Below, in pieces: positions 25,781-33,356 of a stretch of DNA of 64,000 nucleotides (positions are counted from its first letter, which is position 1; every line of letters starts with the position of its first letter). The position numbers and the translations under genes were made by a program. Location: the NCBI RefSeq assembly GCF_007786445.1, contig NZ_VNJI01000032.1:21199-85198 (forward strand), written 5' to 3'. Under the pieces are notes generated by a model that was not told the DNA's origin, did no database searches, and worked only from the letters and a program-made list of their open reading frames with translations. Source of the stretch: Paenibacillus cremeus (GTDB lineage: Bacteria; Bacillota; Bacilli; Paenibacillales; NBRC-103111).

Positions 25781-26980
25781 TCAGACTTGGGTAGTTATTC
25801 CTTCACGTTTAACAAAAAGCGGGGTTAAAAGTGCTGCACCCACCACCATTAGCGCGCCGCTTACACTGTACACGACCCAAAGGGACAACGAGTCCTTTAA
25901 AAAGCCGGAAGTCAGCATCCCCAGCACCAACATCCCCATAAACACAGGGGCAATCGCTCCGGAAACCCGTCCAATAAATTCGGCTTCCGTGTTTCTCATA
26001 ATCATCGTTTGGATTCCGATATGGATGCAAGGGTTGAACAAGCCACTCATGAATTGAAAGACAAGGGTTAACCAAATCACCGAAGAGGCTCCTACCCCAA
26101 CCGTGCAAAGAGCGCTGACCAGCAAGCCTGCGGCAAGCATTAGCTGGGGCTTTACTTTTTTGGCGATGATCATGATCACTGCCCCTCCTACCAGCATCGC
26201 GGCCCCGTTCGTCCCCACCAGCCATTGCAAAAACGATTTGTCCTGCCCCAGCTTTTCCATCGTAACAAAGATCAAAAGCGGCTGAATTAAGCCGACGGCT
26301 AGACCCGAAGCGGCAAAGGTAAAGCTTAGCGTTCTTAAGGAACGATTGGATGCGATGTATCGAAATCCAGCCGACAGCTCCTTCATGAAGGGACTGCGGG
26401 CTTCAAGCTTTTCTTCTTCATGGTCTCGAGGCAGGGTAGATAAAATCAAGGAGGACCCCAAAAAAAGAAGCGCCGTCAAAGTTAGCGAAACCGCAATGCC
26501 GAACTTGAAAAAAATAAACGTTCCTATGATCGGTCCTAAAATGACTAAGCCCGCAACGAGCGATTGTGAAATGGCCATAACCCCCTGGAGCTGATGCTCG
26601 GGCACATTCCGCTTGTATAGCTTCATGCCCGACGGCTGAGAAAATTGCGACAAGCTGGCCGAAACAAACGATCCGACAAGCAGCGCCATCCACCCTCCGT
26701 TCATCACCGCCACCAAGACGACCACCACGGACAAGGCGGATAGCAGATCGCTCCATACCATGGTCCGCTTGGGGCGCCAACGGTCGGCTAAAGTTCCGCC
26801 AATAATGGCAAACAAAAAGATCGGTGCAAATTCTGCTGCCGATATCAATGACACGTATACCGGATTATTGCTGGTTAACTGGGTAACATACAGAAGGACT
26901 GCATAATTTCGAATCCAAACGCCTAGCTGCAGCAGCACTCGTGAAAGCAGAATGGTTCGAATGTACCGGTTTGAAAACAT
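25781..26980 (-). CDS. MFS efflux-type transporter
   Basis: The product has 399 residues and about 12 transmembrane segments. It has the MFS loop motif GGTLADRWRPKRTM after helix 2 and resembles the enterobactin-exporter/macrolide-efflux-like branch (DHA3). The substrate cannot be assigned. The start is the ATG at 26980 with GAGGTGG ahead; an in-frame GTG nine bases up lies inside the ribosome site. Two tandem TTACTAAATTA dyads just upstream point to control by a MarR- or TetR-like repressor encoded elsewhere. Confidence 0.85.
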   Translation of the reverse strand: MFSNRYIRTILLSRVLLQLGVWIRNYAVLLYVTQLTSNNPVYVSLISAAEFAPIFLFAIIGGTLADRWRPKRTMVWSDLLSALSVVVVLVAVMNGGWMALLVGSFVSASLSQFSQPSGMKLYKRNVPEHQLQGVMAISQSLVAGLVILGPIIGTFIFFKFGIAVSLTLTALLFLGSSLILSTLPRDHEEEKLEARSPFMKELSAGFRYIASNRSLRTLSFTFAASGLAVGLIQPLLIFVTMEKLGQDKSFLQWLVGTNGAAMLVGGAVIMIIAKKVKPQLMLAAGLLVSALCTVGVGASSVIWLTLVFQFMSGLFNPCIHIGIQTMIMRNTEAEFIGRVSGAIAPVFMGMLVLGMLTSGFLKDSLSLWVVYSVSGALMVVGAALLTPLFVKREGITTQV

Positions 26981-27000
26981 GTGAGCCACCTCAACTCTAT

Positions 27001-27037
27001 TTACTAAATTAGTAATTTACTAAATTACTGACTTAGT
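27001..27037 (-). promoter_or_regulatory. Tandem TTACTAAATTA dyads upstream of the MFS gene
   Basis: TTACTAAATTAGTAA (27001-27015) is a perfect dyad around a central base. A second, less perfect copy (TTACTAAATTACTGA, from 27017) follows 16 bp later. Such AT-rich dyads are typical of MarR-family operators. Confidence 0.55.
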
Positions 27038-27104
27038 TTATTTCGTTTTTCATCGTTCGTCAACCAAAACTTTTACATTCCTGTCCTTCCAATGGTCGTT
27101 GAAA

Positions 27105-27138
27105 TAAAAAAAGCCCTGAGCGCAAGCGCACTCAGAGC
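27105..27138 (-). terminator. Terminator after the first GH105 gene
   Basis: On the minus strand CTCAGGGC pairs with GCTCTGAG (one mismatch), with inner GCG/CGC pairing, followed by a run of eight bases mostly T. Confidence 0.75.
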
Positions 27139-27165
27139 ATCAAGAATTGTATTCGACTATCGAAA

Positions 27166-28239
27166 TCACTCAGGGATATGATGCAGACTCTCCACCAGCA
27201 TCAGCAGCGCCATCGACTGGCCATAAGGCATTGGACATTGCGGAATCCGCTTGTAAAAATCGAGCGTATGCCCCATCCGCGTACCATACGAAACGCCGTG
27301 TACCATGCCTTGCTCATCGATTTTGGCCAGAACGCTCTTCATCGCCTGGAAGGCAGCATCGGCATACTCGTCCACGATATAGCCTTTGCGGATCGCCTTG
27401 AGCATACTGTATGCAAAACCGGCTGTCGCCGACGTCTCCTCATAGGAGCTCGGATCGTCCAGCAGCGTATGCCACATGCCAGACTCGGATTGCAGCAGCG
27501 CTAGCTGTTCTACCTGCCGCTCCAGGGAGGTGACGAGAAAAATTTCGACGCCCAGCGGGATTTTGACCATGTCCAAATAATCGACGAGACCCGCGGAATA
27601 CCACGCATTGCCGCGTCCCCACAGCGCTTTGGCAAAATTGTGCTTGCCGACAAAGCTCCACCCATGATAGAACAGCCCCGTCTGCGTATCGGTCAAATAT
27701 TTCATATGCACGAGAAACTGCCGCACACTCTCCTGCACGTAATCGTCGCGGTTCAGCAGCACACCCATTCGTCCAATGAACAGGACGGTCATATACAGCG
27801 TATCGTCCCACAGCTCCCCGTAATGTTCCCCTTCGAGGGTGACATGGGTTATGCCGAACTCCGGAGTTCGGGGCATCTCATCTGCGGCATAGCTGGCCCA
27901 TTCTTTGCACAGCTCGAGGTACTCGGGATTATGCGTCTCTTCGTACAAATAAGTCAGCGTCAGCAGCGGACACATCGTATTGACATTTTTCGAGGGCAGC
28001 CCTTCACGGATTCGCGCATCGAACCAATCGATCAGATAGCTAAGAATCTCGCGGTTGTTCGTTTCTTTATAATACCGGTACAAGGAAAACAGACCGACCC
28101 CCTGCGACCAATCCCACTTGTTGATCGAGATGATGCTTTCCGGCGTGTCCTCTTCAATCGTAACTTTTAAATTTTTCATCCCGGAAATGACTTTATCAAT
28201 GGTCAACAGCAGCTCGCGCCGGTTCAAAGGAACTTCCAT
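27166..28239 (-). CDS. GH105 unsaturated rhamnogalacturonyl/glucuronyl hydrolase (YteR-like)
   Basis: The product has 357 residues and no signal peptide. The (alpha/alpha)6 barrel shows GH105 hallmarks: WDWSQGVGLFSLYRYY near the start, WDDTLYMTVLFIGRMG with the likely catalytic Asp, the TGLFYHGW segment and WGRGNAWYSAGLVDYL. These enzymes act in the cytosol on the 4,5-unsaturated uronyl end produced by a lyase, hydrating the double bond so that the sugar is released. The start has AGGAGG ahead. It lies 32 bp after the AraC gene and is likely its regulatory target and operon partner. Confidence 0.9.
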   Translation of the reverse strand: MEVPLNRRELLLTIDKVISGMKNLKVTIEEDTPESIISINKWDWSQGVGLFSLYRYYKETNNREILSYLIDWFDARIREGLPSKNVNTMCPLLTLTYLYEETHNPEYLELCKEWASYAADEMPRTPEFGITHVTLEGEHYGELWDDTLYMTVLFIGRMGVLLNRDDYVQESVRQFLVHMKYLTDTQTGLFYHGWSFVGKHNFAKALWGRGNAWYSAGLVDYLDMVKIPLGVEIFLVTSLERQVEQLALLQSESGMWHTLLDDPSSYEETSATAGFAYSMLKAIRKGYIVDEYADAAFQAMKSVLAKIDEQGMVHGVSYGTRMGHTLDFYKRIPQCPMPYGQSMALLMLVESLHHIPE

Positions 28240-28271
28240 CGTGTTCCAACCTCCTGAATCCTTCCCCGCTA

Positions 28272-29402
28272 TTAGAACGGTTGTCTTATATATTCTTTAG
28301 GAGAGACGCCCTCCAATTTCTTGAACACCATGTAAAAATGCGAATAATCCTTGTACCCGACCGCTTCTCCCGCTTCCCGCACCCGGTGCTTCCCTTCCAG
28401 CAGCAGGCGTTTGGCATGATGAATTCGCGTTTTGGCGAGCAGATCGACGAAGGTGGTCCCGGTCTCCTGGCTGAGCAGCCGGCTCAAATAGCTGGCGTTC
28501 ATGTGGTACAGCTCGGCAAGCAGCGATAAGCTGACGTTCTCTGCATAATTGGTGTTCACGTACGCTAAGACCGATTTGATGACCGGCGAATATTCCTTCT
28601 TCATAGTTCCCGTATAGGGTCTGCTGGACATCATCAGCCGGTGCAGATAGTCGTACGCATCGCTAAGGCTGTCCAATTGAAACACCTGCTCCACCGTGTC
28701 GCTGTAGCTAATCTCCGGAGTGATCCCCGCTTTGTCGGCATAACGGTAAATGTCGAGGCATACCGCCGCGAGCAAGCTCTGTGCGGTCAGAATGCTGCCG
28801 TCGCTTTTCTCCACAATCCCGGACAGCTGCGACAGCAAGTACGACTGCAGGCCGCCTTCCGACGGATTCTCCAGCACAAAATCCAGTCCGGCCGGCTTCT
28901 CGCTGCAATCCAGCTCCGGCAGCTGAAAATACCGTTTCTGCGCCGTCCGCATCGTCTCGTCGAAGGCATCGCGCAGCTGCGCAAGTCCGACGCAGATTGG
29001 GCTTAAGATGATTGACAGGGAGATGCTGCCTGCACCTGCACCTTCCACTCCCCCTTCGACCATCCGGCTGGCTCTCCGGCAAATCGACGTTTCCGGATGG
29101 ATGAACGCAAGCATCGTGTAAGGCGTGATCGCGAACGGCACAACCTGCGAGCCCTCAAATTCACCGCTCAATCGTCCGCACAGGTCGGATAATTGCTGCT
29201 GGTACTGCTTCCACTTGTCCCGCGCGAGCTTATCCTTGAGCCAATAAGAGCCCTTGGGCCGAACGGCCAACAGCACGAACGGACTCTCCACGCTCAAATC
29301 GGCTTGCAGCAGACCTGCTCTTAATGCATTCGTTTGCGGGTTGTAACCGGATACATAATCAGCCATGCATGAAGCAGCAAGCTCCATCCCCGATGCTATC
29401 AT
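28272..29402 (-). CDS. AraC-family transcriptional regulator
   Basis: The product has 376 residues. The C-terminal 100 hold the double helix-turn-helix (NVSLSLLAELYHMNASYLSRLLSQETGTTFVDLL, VREAGEAVGYKDYSHFYMVFKKLEGVSPKEY). The N-terminal region is soluble and resembles the middle part of YesN-type regulators without a receiver domain, so a ligand-binding role is inferred. The ATG at 29402 (AAAGGGGAAGC ahead) is preferred to an upstream TTG. A motif of paired GTAAAATT repeats lies 30 bp before the -10 of this gene and recurs before the second GH105 gene, so this protein is a good candidate to bind it. Confidence 0.88.
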   Translation of the reverse strand: MIASGMELAASCMADYVSGYNPQTNALRAGLLQADLSVESPFVLLAVRPKGSYWLKDKLARDKWKQYQQQLSDLCGRLSGEFEGSQVVPFAITPYTMLAFIHPETSICRRASRMVEGGVEGAGAGSISLSIILSPICVGLAQLRDAFDETMRTAQKRYFQLPELDCSEKPAGLDFVLENPSEGGLQSYLLSQLSGIVEKSDGSILTAQSLLAAVCLDIYRYADKAGITPEISYSDTVEQVFQLDSLSDAYDYLHRLMMSSRPYTGTMKKEYSPVIKSVLAYVNTNYAENVSLSLLAELYHMNASYLSRLLSQETGTTFVDLLAKTRIHHAKRLLLEGKHRVREAGEAVGYKDYSHFYMVFKKLEGVSPKEYIRQPF

Positions 29403-29496
29403 AAGCTGTGCTTCCCCTTTTCTCAAGAACGGTCGTTTACCTAATCATACACAAGGGTCGACAGGTTGACTAGTAGCCGGTAAACTTCGCCCCCTT

Positions 29497-29562
29497 ATTA
29501 TAAGCTGAAGCGCGAAGTCGCTCCTATCGGGTGAATTTTACTTTTTATCCATAAATTTTACC
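29497..29562 (-). promoter_or_regulatory. Activator motif (paired GTAAAATT) and -10 box of the araC-GH105 operon
   Basis: On the minus strand GGTAAAATTTATGGATAAAA followed by AGTAAAATTC (29533-29562) contains two GTAAAATT units 21 bp apart. TATAAT (29497-29502) lies 30 bp downstream and lacks a good -35. The near-identical element before the second GH105 gene has the same geometry. Confidence 0.65.
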
Positions 29563-29578
29563 GTTCTCCATGCGTTTG

Positions 29579-29605
29579 CAAAAATTATCAATAAAAAGTA
29601 AGAAC
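29579..29605 (+). promoter_or_regulatory. Weaker plus-oriented copy of the activator motif
   Basis: AAAAATTATCAATAAAAAGT followed by AAGAAC matches the motif at most central positions and points toward the secreted-protein gene. A TATTAA hexamer follows about 34 bp downstream. Confidence 0.45.
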
Positions 29606-29645
29606 AGCCCCATATTAATTCAACCCTTCTTCCCTTAGGATATTA

Positions 29646-29660
29646 ATGAAGCGCTTTCAA
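29646..29660 (+). promoter_or_regulatory. cre-like box upstream of the secreted protein gene
   Basis: TGAAGCGCTTTCA (29647-29659) is a near-palindromic match to the CcpA cre consensus, placed just after a TATTAA hexamer and 68 bp before the start codon. Confidence 0.6.
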
Positions 29661-29727
29661 TGGGGGTGAGTCGATGTTTTACTCAGTCAGCAGCCGCTGA
29701 CTCCAATCCACTATGGGAGGATTCATT

Positions 29728-32106
29728 ATGAGGAGAAAAAGCATAAGACCGGCACACCTGAAGGTGTTCGCCACCGTATTATCGTTTTTTGTTTTACTGC
29801 AGTGCGTAAGTGTCATGCCATTCTCAACCCCTACGGTGCAAGCTTCCACTACCACGGATTTTAACACTCGAGCCAGCTCCCTTATCTCGCACTTTGCCGC
29901 ACAAGCCAGCACCACCACCAACTACCAAAAAGATTATTGGGTCGCCGAATCCAAATTTTACGACTATGCTGTCAATGGCAACACGGCGAGGCTAGCCGAA
30001 GCCCGGTCCTTCGTAAGCTATGCGCTGGACAATACCACCGAGCACTTCACCCTGCTGGCCGCGATGGACTGCTACTTGCGCTACGGCTACTTGTACGACC
30101 AAGCACTGATCGACAAAACGAAGAGCGTCATGGTCGGCAATACGCACTATGGGGATGACCTTAGCACGCAGAACAAAATTATTATGGCAGCCACTGCCCG
30201 CTACCTGGCTTCTGAAACGTGGCCCACGGACACGTTTGGAAGCAGCTTCACTACCGCGGACCCGACAGGGCAGCAGACGGTCAATGATTATATCAACATT
30301 TATGTGCATTATGGCGAGCGTGAATTCAACTCCAACACGTACTTCGCTTACCACTACAATGCCTTCCGTGCACTGGCGGACCTAGCGAAAGACGCCACGC
30401 TGAAAAATAAAGCCGGCTTGGCGGCGGAGTGGATGCTGGCCTCGGCAGCAGGCGAGTGGCTGAACGGCCATTGGGCGGCGGCGCAAGAGCGGATCTACGA
30501 GCCGATTCATGCGCAAACGGACTATCGCGCAGGCAGCGCTTTGCTGTGGCTTTATTTCGGCGGCCCGTCCACAGCGGACATGGACGGCGACGAATTGTAC
30601 TACAGTGCGCAAGCCGTAGCCTCCAGCTACCGGATGCCGGATATCATAGCGCAGATTGCGCAAGCACGAACGACCGCTTATACGCATAAGGAGACCCATT
30701 TTTACGACAAAACGGAATGGACGACAGGCTACTACCAATACCTGACCACTTACATGAACAAAAATTACGGTGTCTACAGCGATCGCGATTATATCAACCC
30801 GATGAGCAACTACGTCAACCGGTTCACAGGCTACTTCAAGCAAATGCTTCGCTGGGGCGTGGCATGGCAGGGAACTACCGGCAACAGCACCTTCCTTGTG
30901 CAGCATCCGCTGGGCACTAAGGTAACGAACTTCGGAGCTACGGCATATGAGCATGTCCTGCAGCACAACGGGACGATTATCGGGGTGTACGACATTCCTG
31001 CCACCGACCCGAATCCTTGGATTTATGGCTGGATTCCGACGAACTACACGGCCGTAATCAATAACTCCACGACGACGGGACGCATTTATTTGAACTACGG
31101 TCCGGTTATGGTCGCGCTTCACGTGACTTCGCCGTTCACTTGGACAACGGGCACGCAGAACTTCCAGCAAAATGCCACCAAAATCGGTATCGTAGTGGAG
31201 ACGGCCGACCCAAGCACCTATGCCGGAGCGGATGATACGACGAAGCTGAACAATTTCAAAACGGCTGTCGATGCTAAATTCAGCACCGTGGTGTTCAACT
31301 CCACGCCTTCGGACGGCCCGATCATTTCTTATACGGCACTGGACGGCACGACGATGGAAACCAAGCACAACATGTACAATACCGGATATGACAAAATCAA
31401 TGGGGCCGCCTTCACCTTCTCCACCACCACTTGGCCGCTGCTGGATGATCCTTGGATGCATCAGGATTATAACGGCAATACGCTGACGCTTACCTTTGGC
31501 AGCAAGCAGCGTGTGTATAATTTCTCCACTTGGACGGTGACGGACAATTCGACGCTGGTGAACGATACGTTCGAGACCATGAGCACAGGCGCAGCCCCAT
31601 CCGGCTGGACGATCACGAACGGCTCCTCGACGAGCACAACGGTCGCCGACAATCCGGGCCCGACGGATAAGAGTCTACGCCTGTTGGACACGAACACCTC
31701 CGGCAATACAGTCGCTGTCCGCACCTTCACAGGACAGACCGGCACTATCGTCGCGGAGTGGAAATACAGGGATGACCTGGTCGGCTCCCAGCCGAAATTC
31801 ATCCTGCGCAGCGGTTCCACCGATGGGGTCAGCTTATACCGCTCCGGCACGGGGCTGTACTACAATAACAGCGCCGGTACCGGCGTCGCCATTCCGGGCT
31901 TCACCTTCACGGCGAACACGTGGTACACCTTTACGATCGTGGCGAATCCTGCCACCGACACATTCGATCTGTACGTGGATGGCGTGCTGAAGCAATCGGG
32001 CGCCCAGTTCCGCAACGCGGTCACGCAGCTGGACAGCATTTACCTGGCCAGCAGCTCGGGCAGCACGAACGATTTTTACATTGACTCAGTCTTGATTACG
32101 AAGTAA
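29728..32106 (+). CDS. Large secreted protein, putative glycan-active toroid with C-terminal LamG-like domain
   Basis: The product has 792 residues. A signal peptide ends near STPTVQAS. The first 250-300 residues are helical with aromatic pairs (YQKDYWVAESKFYDYAV, FTLLAAMDCYLRYGYLYD, TYFAYHYNAFRALADL), suggesting an (alpha/alpha) toroid as in polysaccharide lyases. A beta-rich middle part follows (VQHPLGTKVTNFGATAYEHVL). The last ~170 residues are a concanavalin-like fold (LVNDTFETM..., FTANTWYTFTIVANPATD). I do not recognise a named family. The ATG at 29728 follows GGGAGGATTCATT; an earlier ATG at 29713 precedes the ribosome site. It diverges from the AraC-GH105 operon and is probably coregulated with it. 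Confidence 0.75.
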   Translation: MRRKSIRPAHLKVFATVLSFFVLLQCVSVMPFSTPTVQASTTTDFNTRASSLISHFAAQASTTTNYQKDYWVAESKFYDYAVNGNTARLAEARSFVSYALDNTTEHFTLLAAMDCYLRYGYLYDQALIDKTKSVMVGNTHYGDDLSTQNKIIMAATARYLASETWPTDTFGSSFTTADPTGQQTVNDYINIYVHYGEREFNSNTYFAYHYNAFRALADLAKDATLKNKAGLAAEWMLASAAGEWLNGHWAAAQERIYEPIHAQTDYRAGSALLWLYFGGPSTADMDGDELYYSAQAVASSYRMPDIIAQIAQARTTAYTHKETHFYDKTEWTTGYYQYLTTYMNKNYGVYSDRDYINPMSNYVNRFTGYFKQMLRWGVAWQGTTGNSTFLVQHPLGTKVTNFGATAYEHVLQHNGTIIGVYDIPATDPNPWIYGWIPTNYTAVINNSTTTGRIYLNYGPVMVALHVTSPFTWTTGTQNFQQNATKIGIVVETADPSTYAGADDTTKLNNFKTAVDAKFSTVVFNSTPSDGPIISYTALDGTTMETKHNMYNTGYDKINGAAFTFSTTTWPLLDDPWMHQDYNGNTLTLTFGSKQRVYNFSTWTVTDNSTLVNDTFETMSTGAAPSGWTITNGSSTSTTVADNPGPTDKSLRLLDTNTSGNTVAVRTFTGQTGTIVAEWKYRDDLVGSQPKFILRSGSTDGVSLYRSGTGLYYNNSAGTGVAIPGFTFTANTWYTFTIVANPATDTFDLYVDGVLKQSGAQFRNAVTQLDSIYLASSSGSTNDFYIDSVLITK

Positions 32107-32298
32107 TCGTTGGAGTAAGCCGTCAGAACGATGGAACTGTGGTGTGGTCCAGCCTCAGCCTCCTCCTTCTGGCGGCTTTCTATTCGCCTTTAATATTAAT
32201 AATATTTTATATTCATTTAGTTTTTGCAATATTAAGAAAGATTAGGTACACTAGGGCTAGAAAGTTGCAACCAGGAAGATAGAAGGTGAAGCTAACAG

Positions 32299-33213
32299 AT
32301 GGAAGACAACAACACAAATAAACGCGTCGCCGCTCCTCTGCTGCTGGATCTGGCCAAATCGCTCTCCAGCGAGCTGCGGCTCAGAATATTAGAAGCGCTG
32401 AGTGAAAAGCCGATGAGTGTCGGCGAGCTGACGAAGATGCTCGGCGTAGCGCAGCCGACGATCTCGATCAACGTGCAGATGCTGGAGGAGGTCGGATTGA
32501 TCGAAACCGCGCAGAAGCTGGGTAGAGGCAAAATCTGCTCCCGCACCTGCGATTCGTTGACCCTGGATCTGCCCATGGTGCCGAGTGAATCGCTCAAGGT
32601 GAAGGAGATCCATATGCCGGTGGGCATGTACACCGCGTTTCAGATCAAAGCGCCTTGCGGGCTGGTGAACAATGAGGGCACCGTCGGCAGTGTGGATGAA
32701 ATCGCCACGTTTTATATGCCGGAGCGTGCGGAGGCGAACCTGATCTGGTTCAGCGAGGACGGGTATGTTGAATATTCGTTCCCATACCCTGTCGCCGTGG
32801 ATCAGCTACCGATTCGAGAGCTGAGGGTAAGTGCAGAGCTGTGCTCGGAGACCTTCGAGTACAATGAGGAATGGCTCTCCGATATCACCTTATCGGTCAA
32901 TGGCCATGAACTCGGCACCTTTACCAGCCCGGGCGATTTCGGTAAGACGAAGGGGCATCTGACGCCCGTCTGGTGGAAGGGCGGCACGCAATACGGCCTG
33001 CTGACGGAATGGTTGGTGGACGAAACTGCTGCATATATTAATGGCGAACGAAGCGCAGCGGTCACCGTTCATGAGCTGCAGCTAAGTCCTGAAAAGCCGA
33101 TTGTGGTCCGCTTCGAGGTCAAGCCCGACGCCCGCCATCGTGGTGGTATAAACTTGTTCGGCAAGCATTTTGGCAATGTGGCGCAAGACATCAAGCTGGT
33201 GTTTTCGCGATAA
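32299..33213 (+). CDS. ArsR-type winged-helix regulator with large C-terminal domain
   Basis: The product has 304 residues. Residues about 15-85 form an ArsR-like winged helix (LRLRILEALSEKPMSVGELTKMLGVAQ, PTISINVQMLEEVGLIE). The remaining ~210 residues are a beta-rich domain with conserved-looking aromatic stretches (YVEYSFPYPVAVDQLPIREL, HLTPVWWKGGTQYGLLTEW). The domain is probably a carbohydrate or small-molecule sensor, but I cannot name it. Similar two-domain ArsR proteins occur in Paenibacillus glycan loci. It is followed by a 20-bp perfect hairpin. Its target is likely the divergent or convergent glycan genes around it. Confidence 0.8.
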   Translation: MEDNNTNKRVAAPLLLDLAKSLSSELRLRILEALSEKPMSVGELTKMLGVAQPTISINVQMLEEVGLIETAQKLGRGKICSRTCDSLTLDLPMVPSESLKVKEIHMPVGMYTAFQIKAPCGLVNNEGTVGSVDEIATFYMPERAEANLIWFSEDGYVEYSFPYPVAVDQLPIRELRVSAELCSETFEYNEEWLSDITLSVNGHELGTFTSPGDFGKTKGHLTPVWWKGGTQYGLLTEWLVDETAAYINGERSAAVTVHELQLSPEKPIVVRFEVKPDARHRGGINLFGKHFGNVAQDIKLVFSR

Positions 33214-33216
33214 GCG

Positions 33217-33266
33217 GCACAGCAAAGGACCGTCCGAAAAGATCGCCGGACGGTCCTTTGCTGTGC
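33217..33266. terminator. 20-bp perfect hairpin between convergent genes
   Basis: Arms 33217-33236 and 33247-33266 pair perfectly over 20 bp with a 10-nt loop. There is no strong U-tract on either strand. It separates the ArsR-type gene from the convergent toroid gene. Confidence 0.7.
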
Positions 33267-33356
33267 ATCCTCTAACTTTTAGCTCGTTGTGAGTTGCTCC
33301 TGCCCCCATACAATACCGCTATACGTAGCCTCCATCCCCTAATCCATTCCTGCTTA

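Larger units (their letters stand above)
29403..29727. other. Divergent regulatory region between araC-type gene and secreted-protein gene
   Basis: This 325-bp region has no gene. It holds a minus-oriented activator motif and -10 box (29497-29562), a weaker plus-oriented copy (29579-29605) and a cre-like box (29646-29660). The divergent layout suggests that the AraC protein controls both sides. Confidence 0.6.

Noticed and set aside
30382..31461. 359-codon minus-strand frame
   Set aside because: It is antisense to the large secreted protein, which has a signal peptide and recognisable C-terminal fold.
33217..33266. Small RNA gene or mobile-element end
   Set aside because: The perfect 20-bp dyad sits exactly between convergent genes, with no promoter, terminal duplication or transposase nearby; a terminator-like role is simpler.
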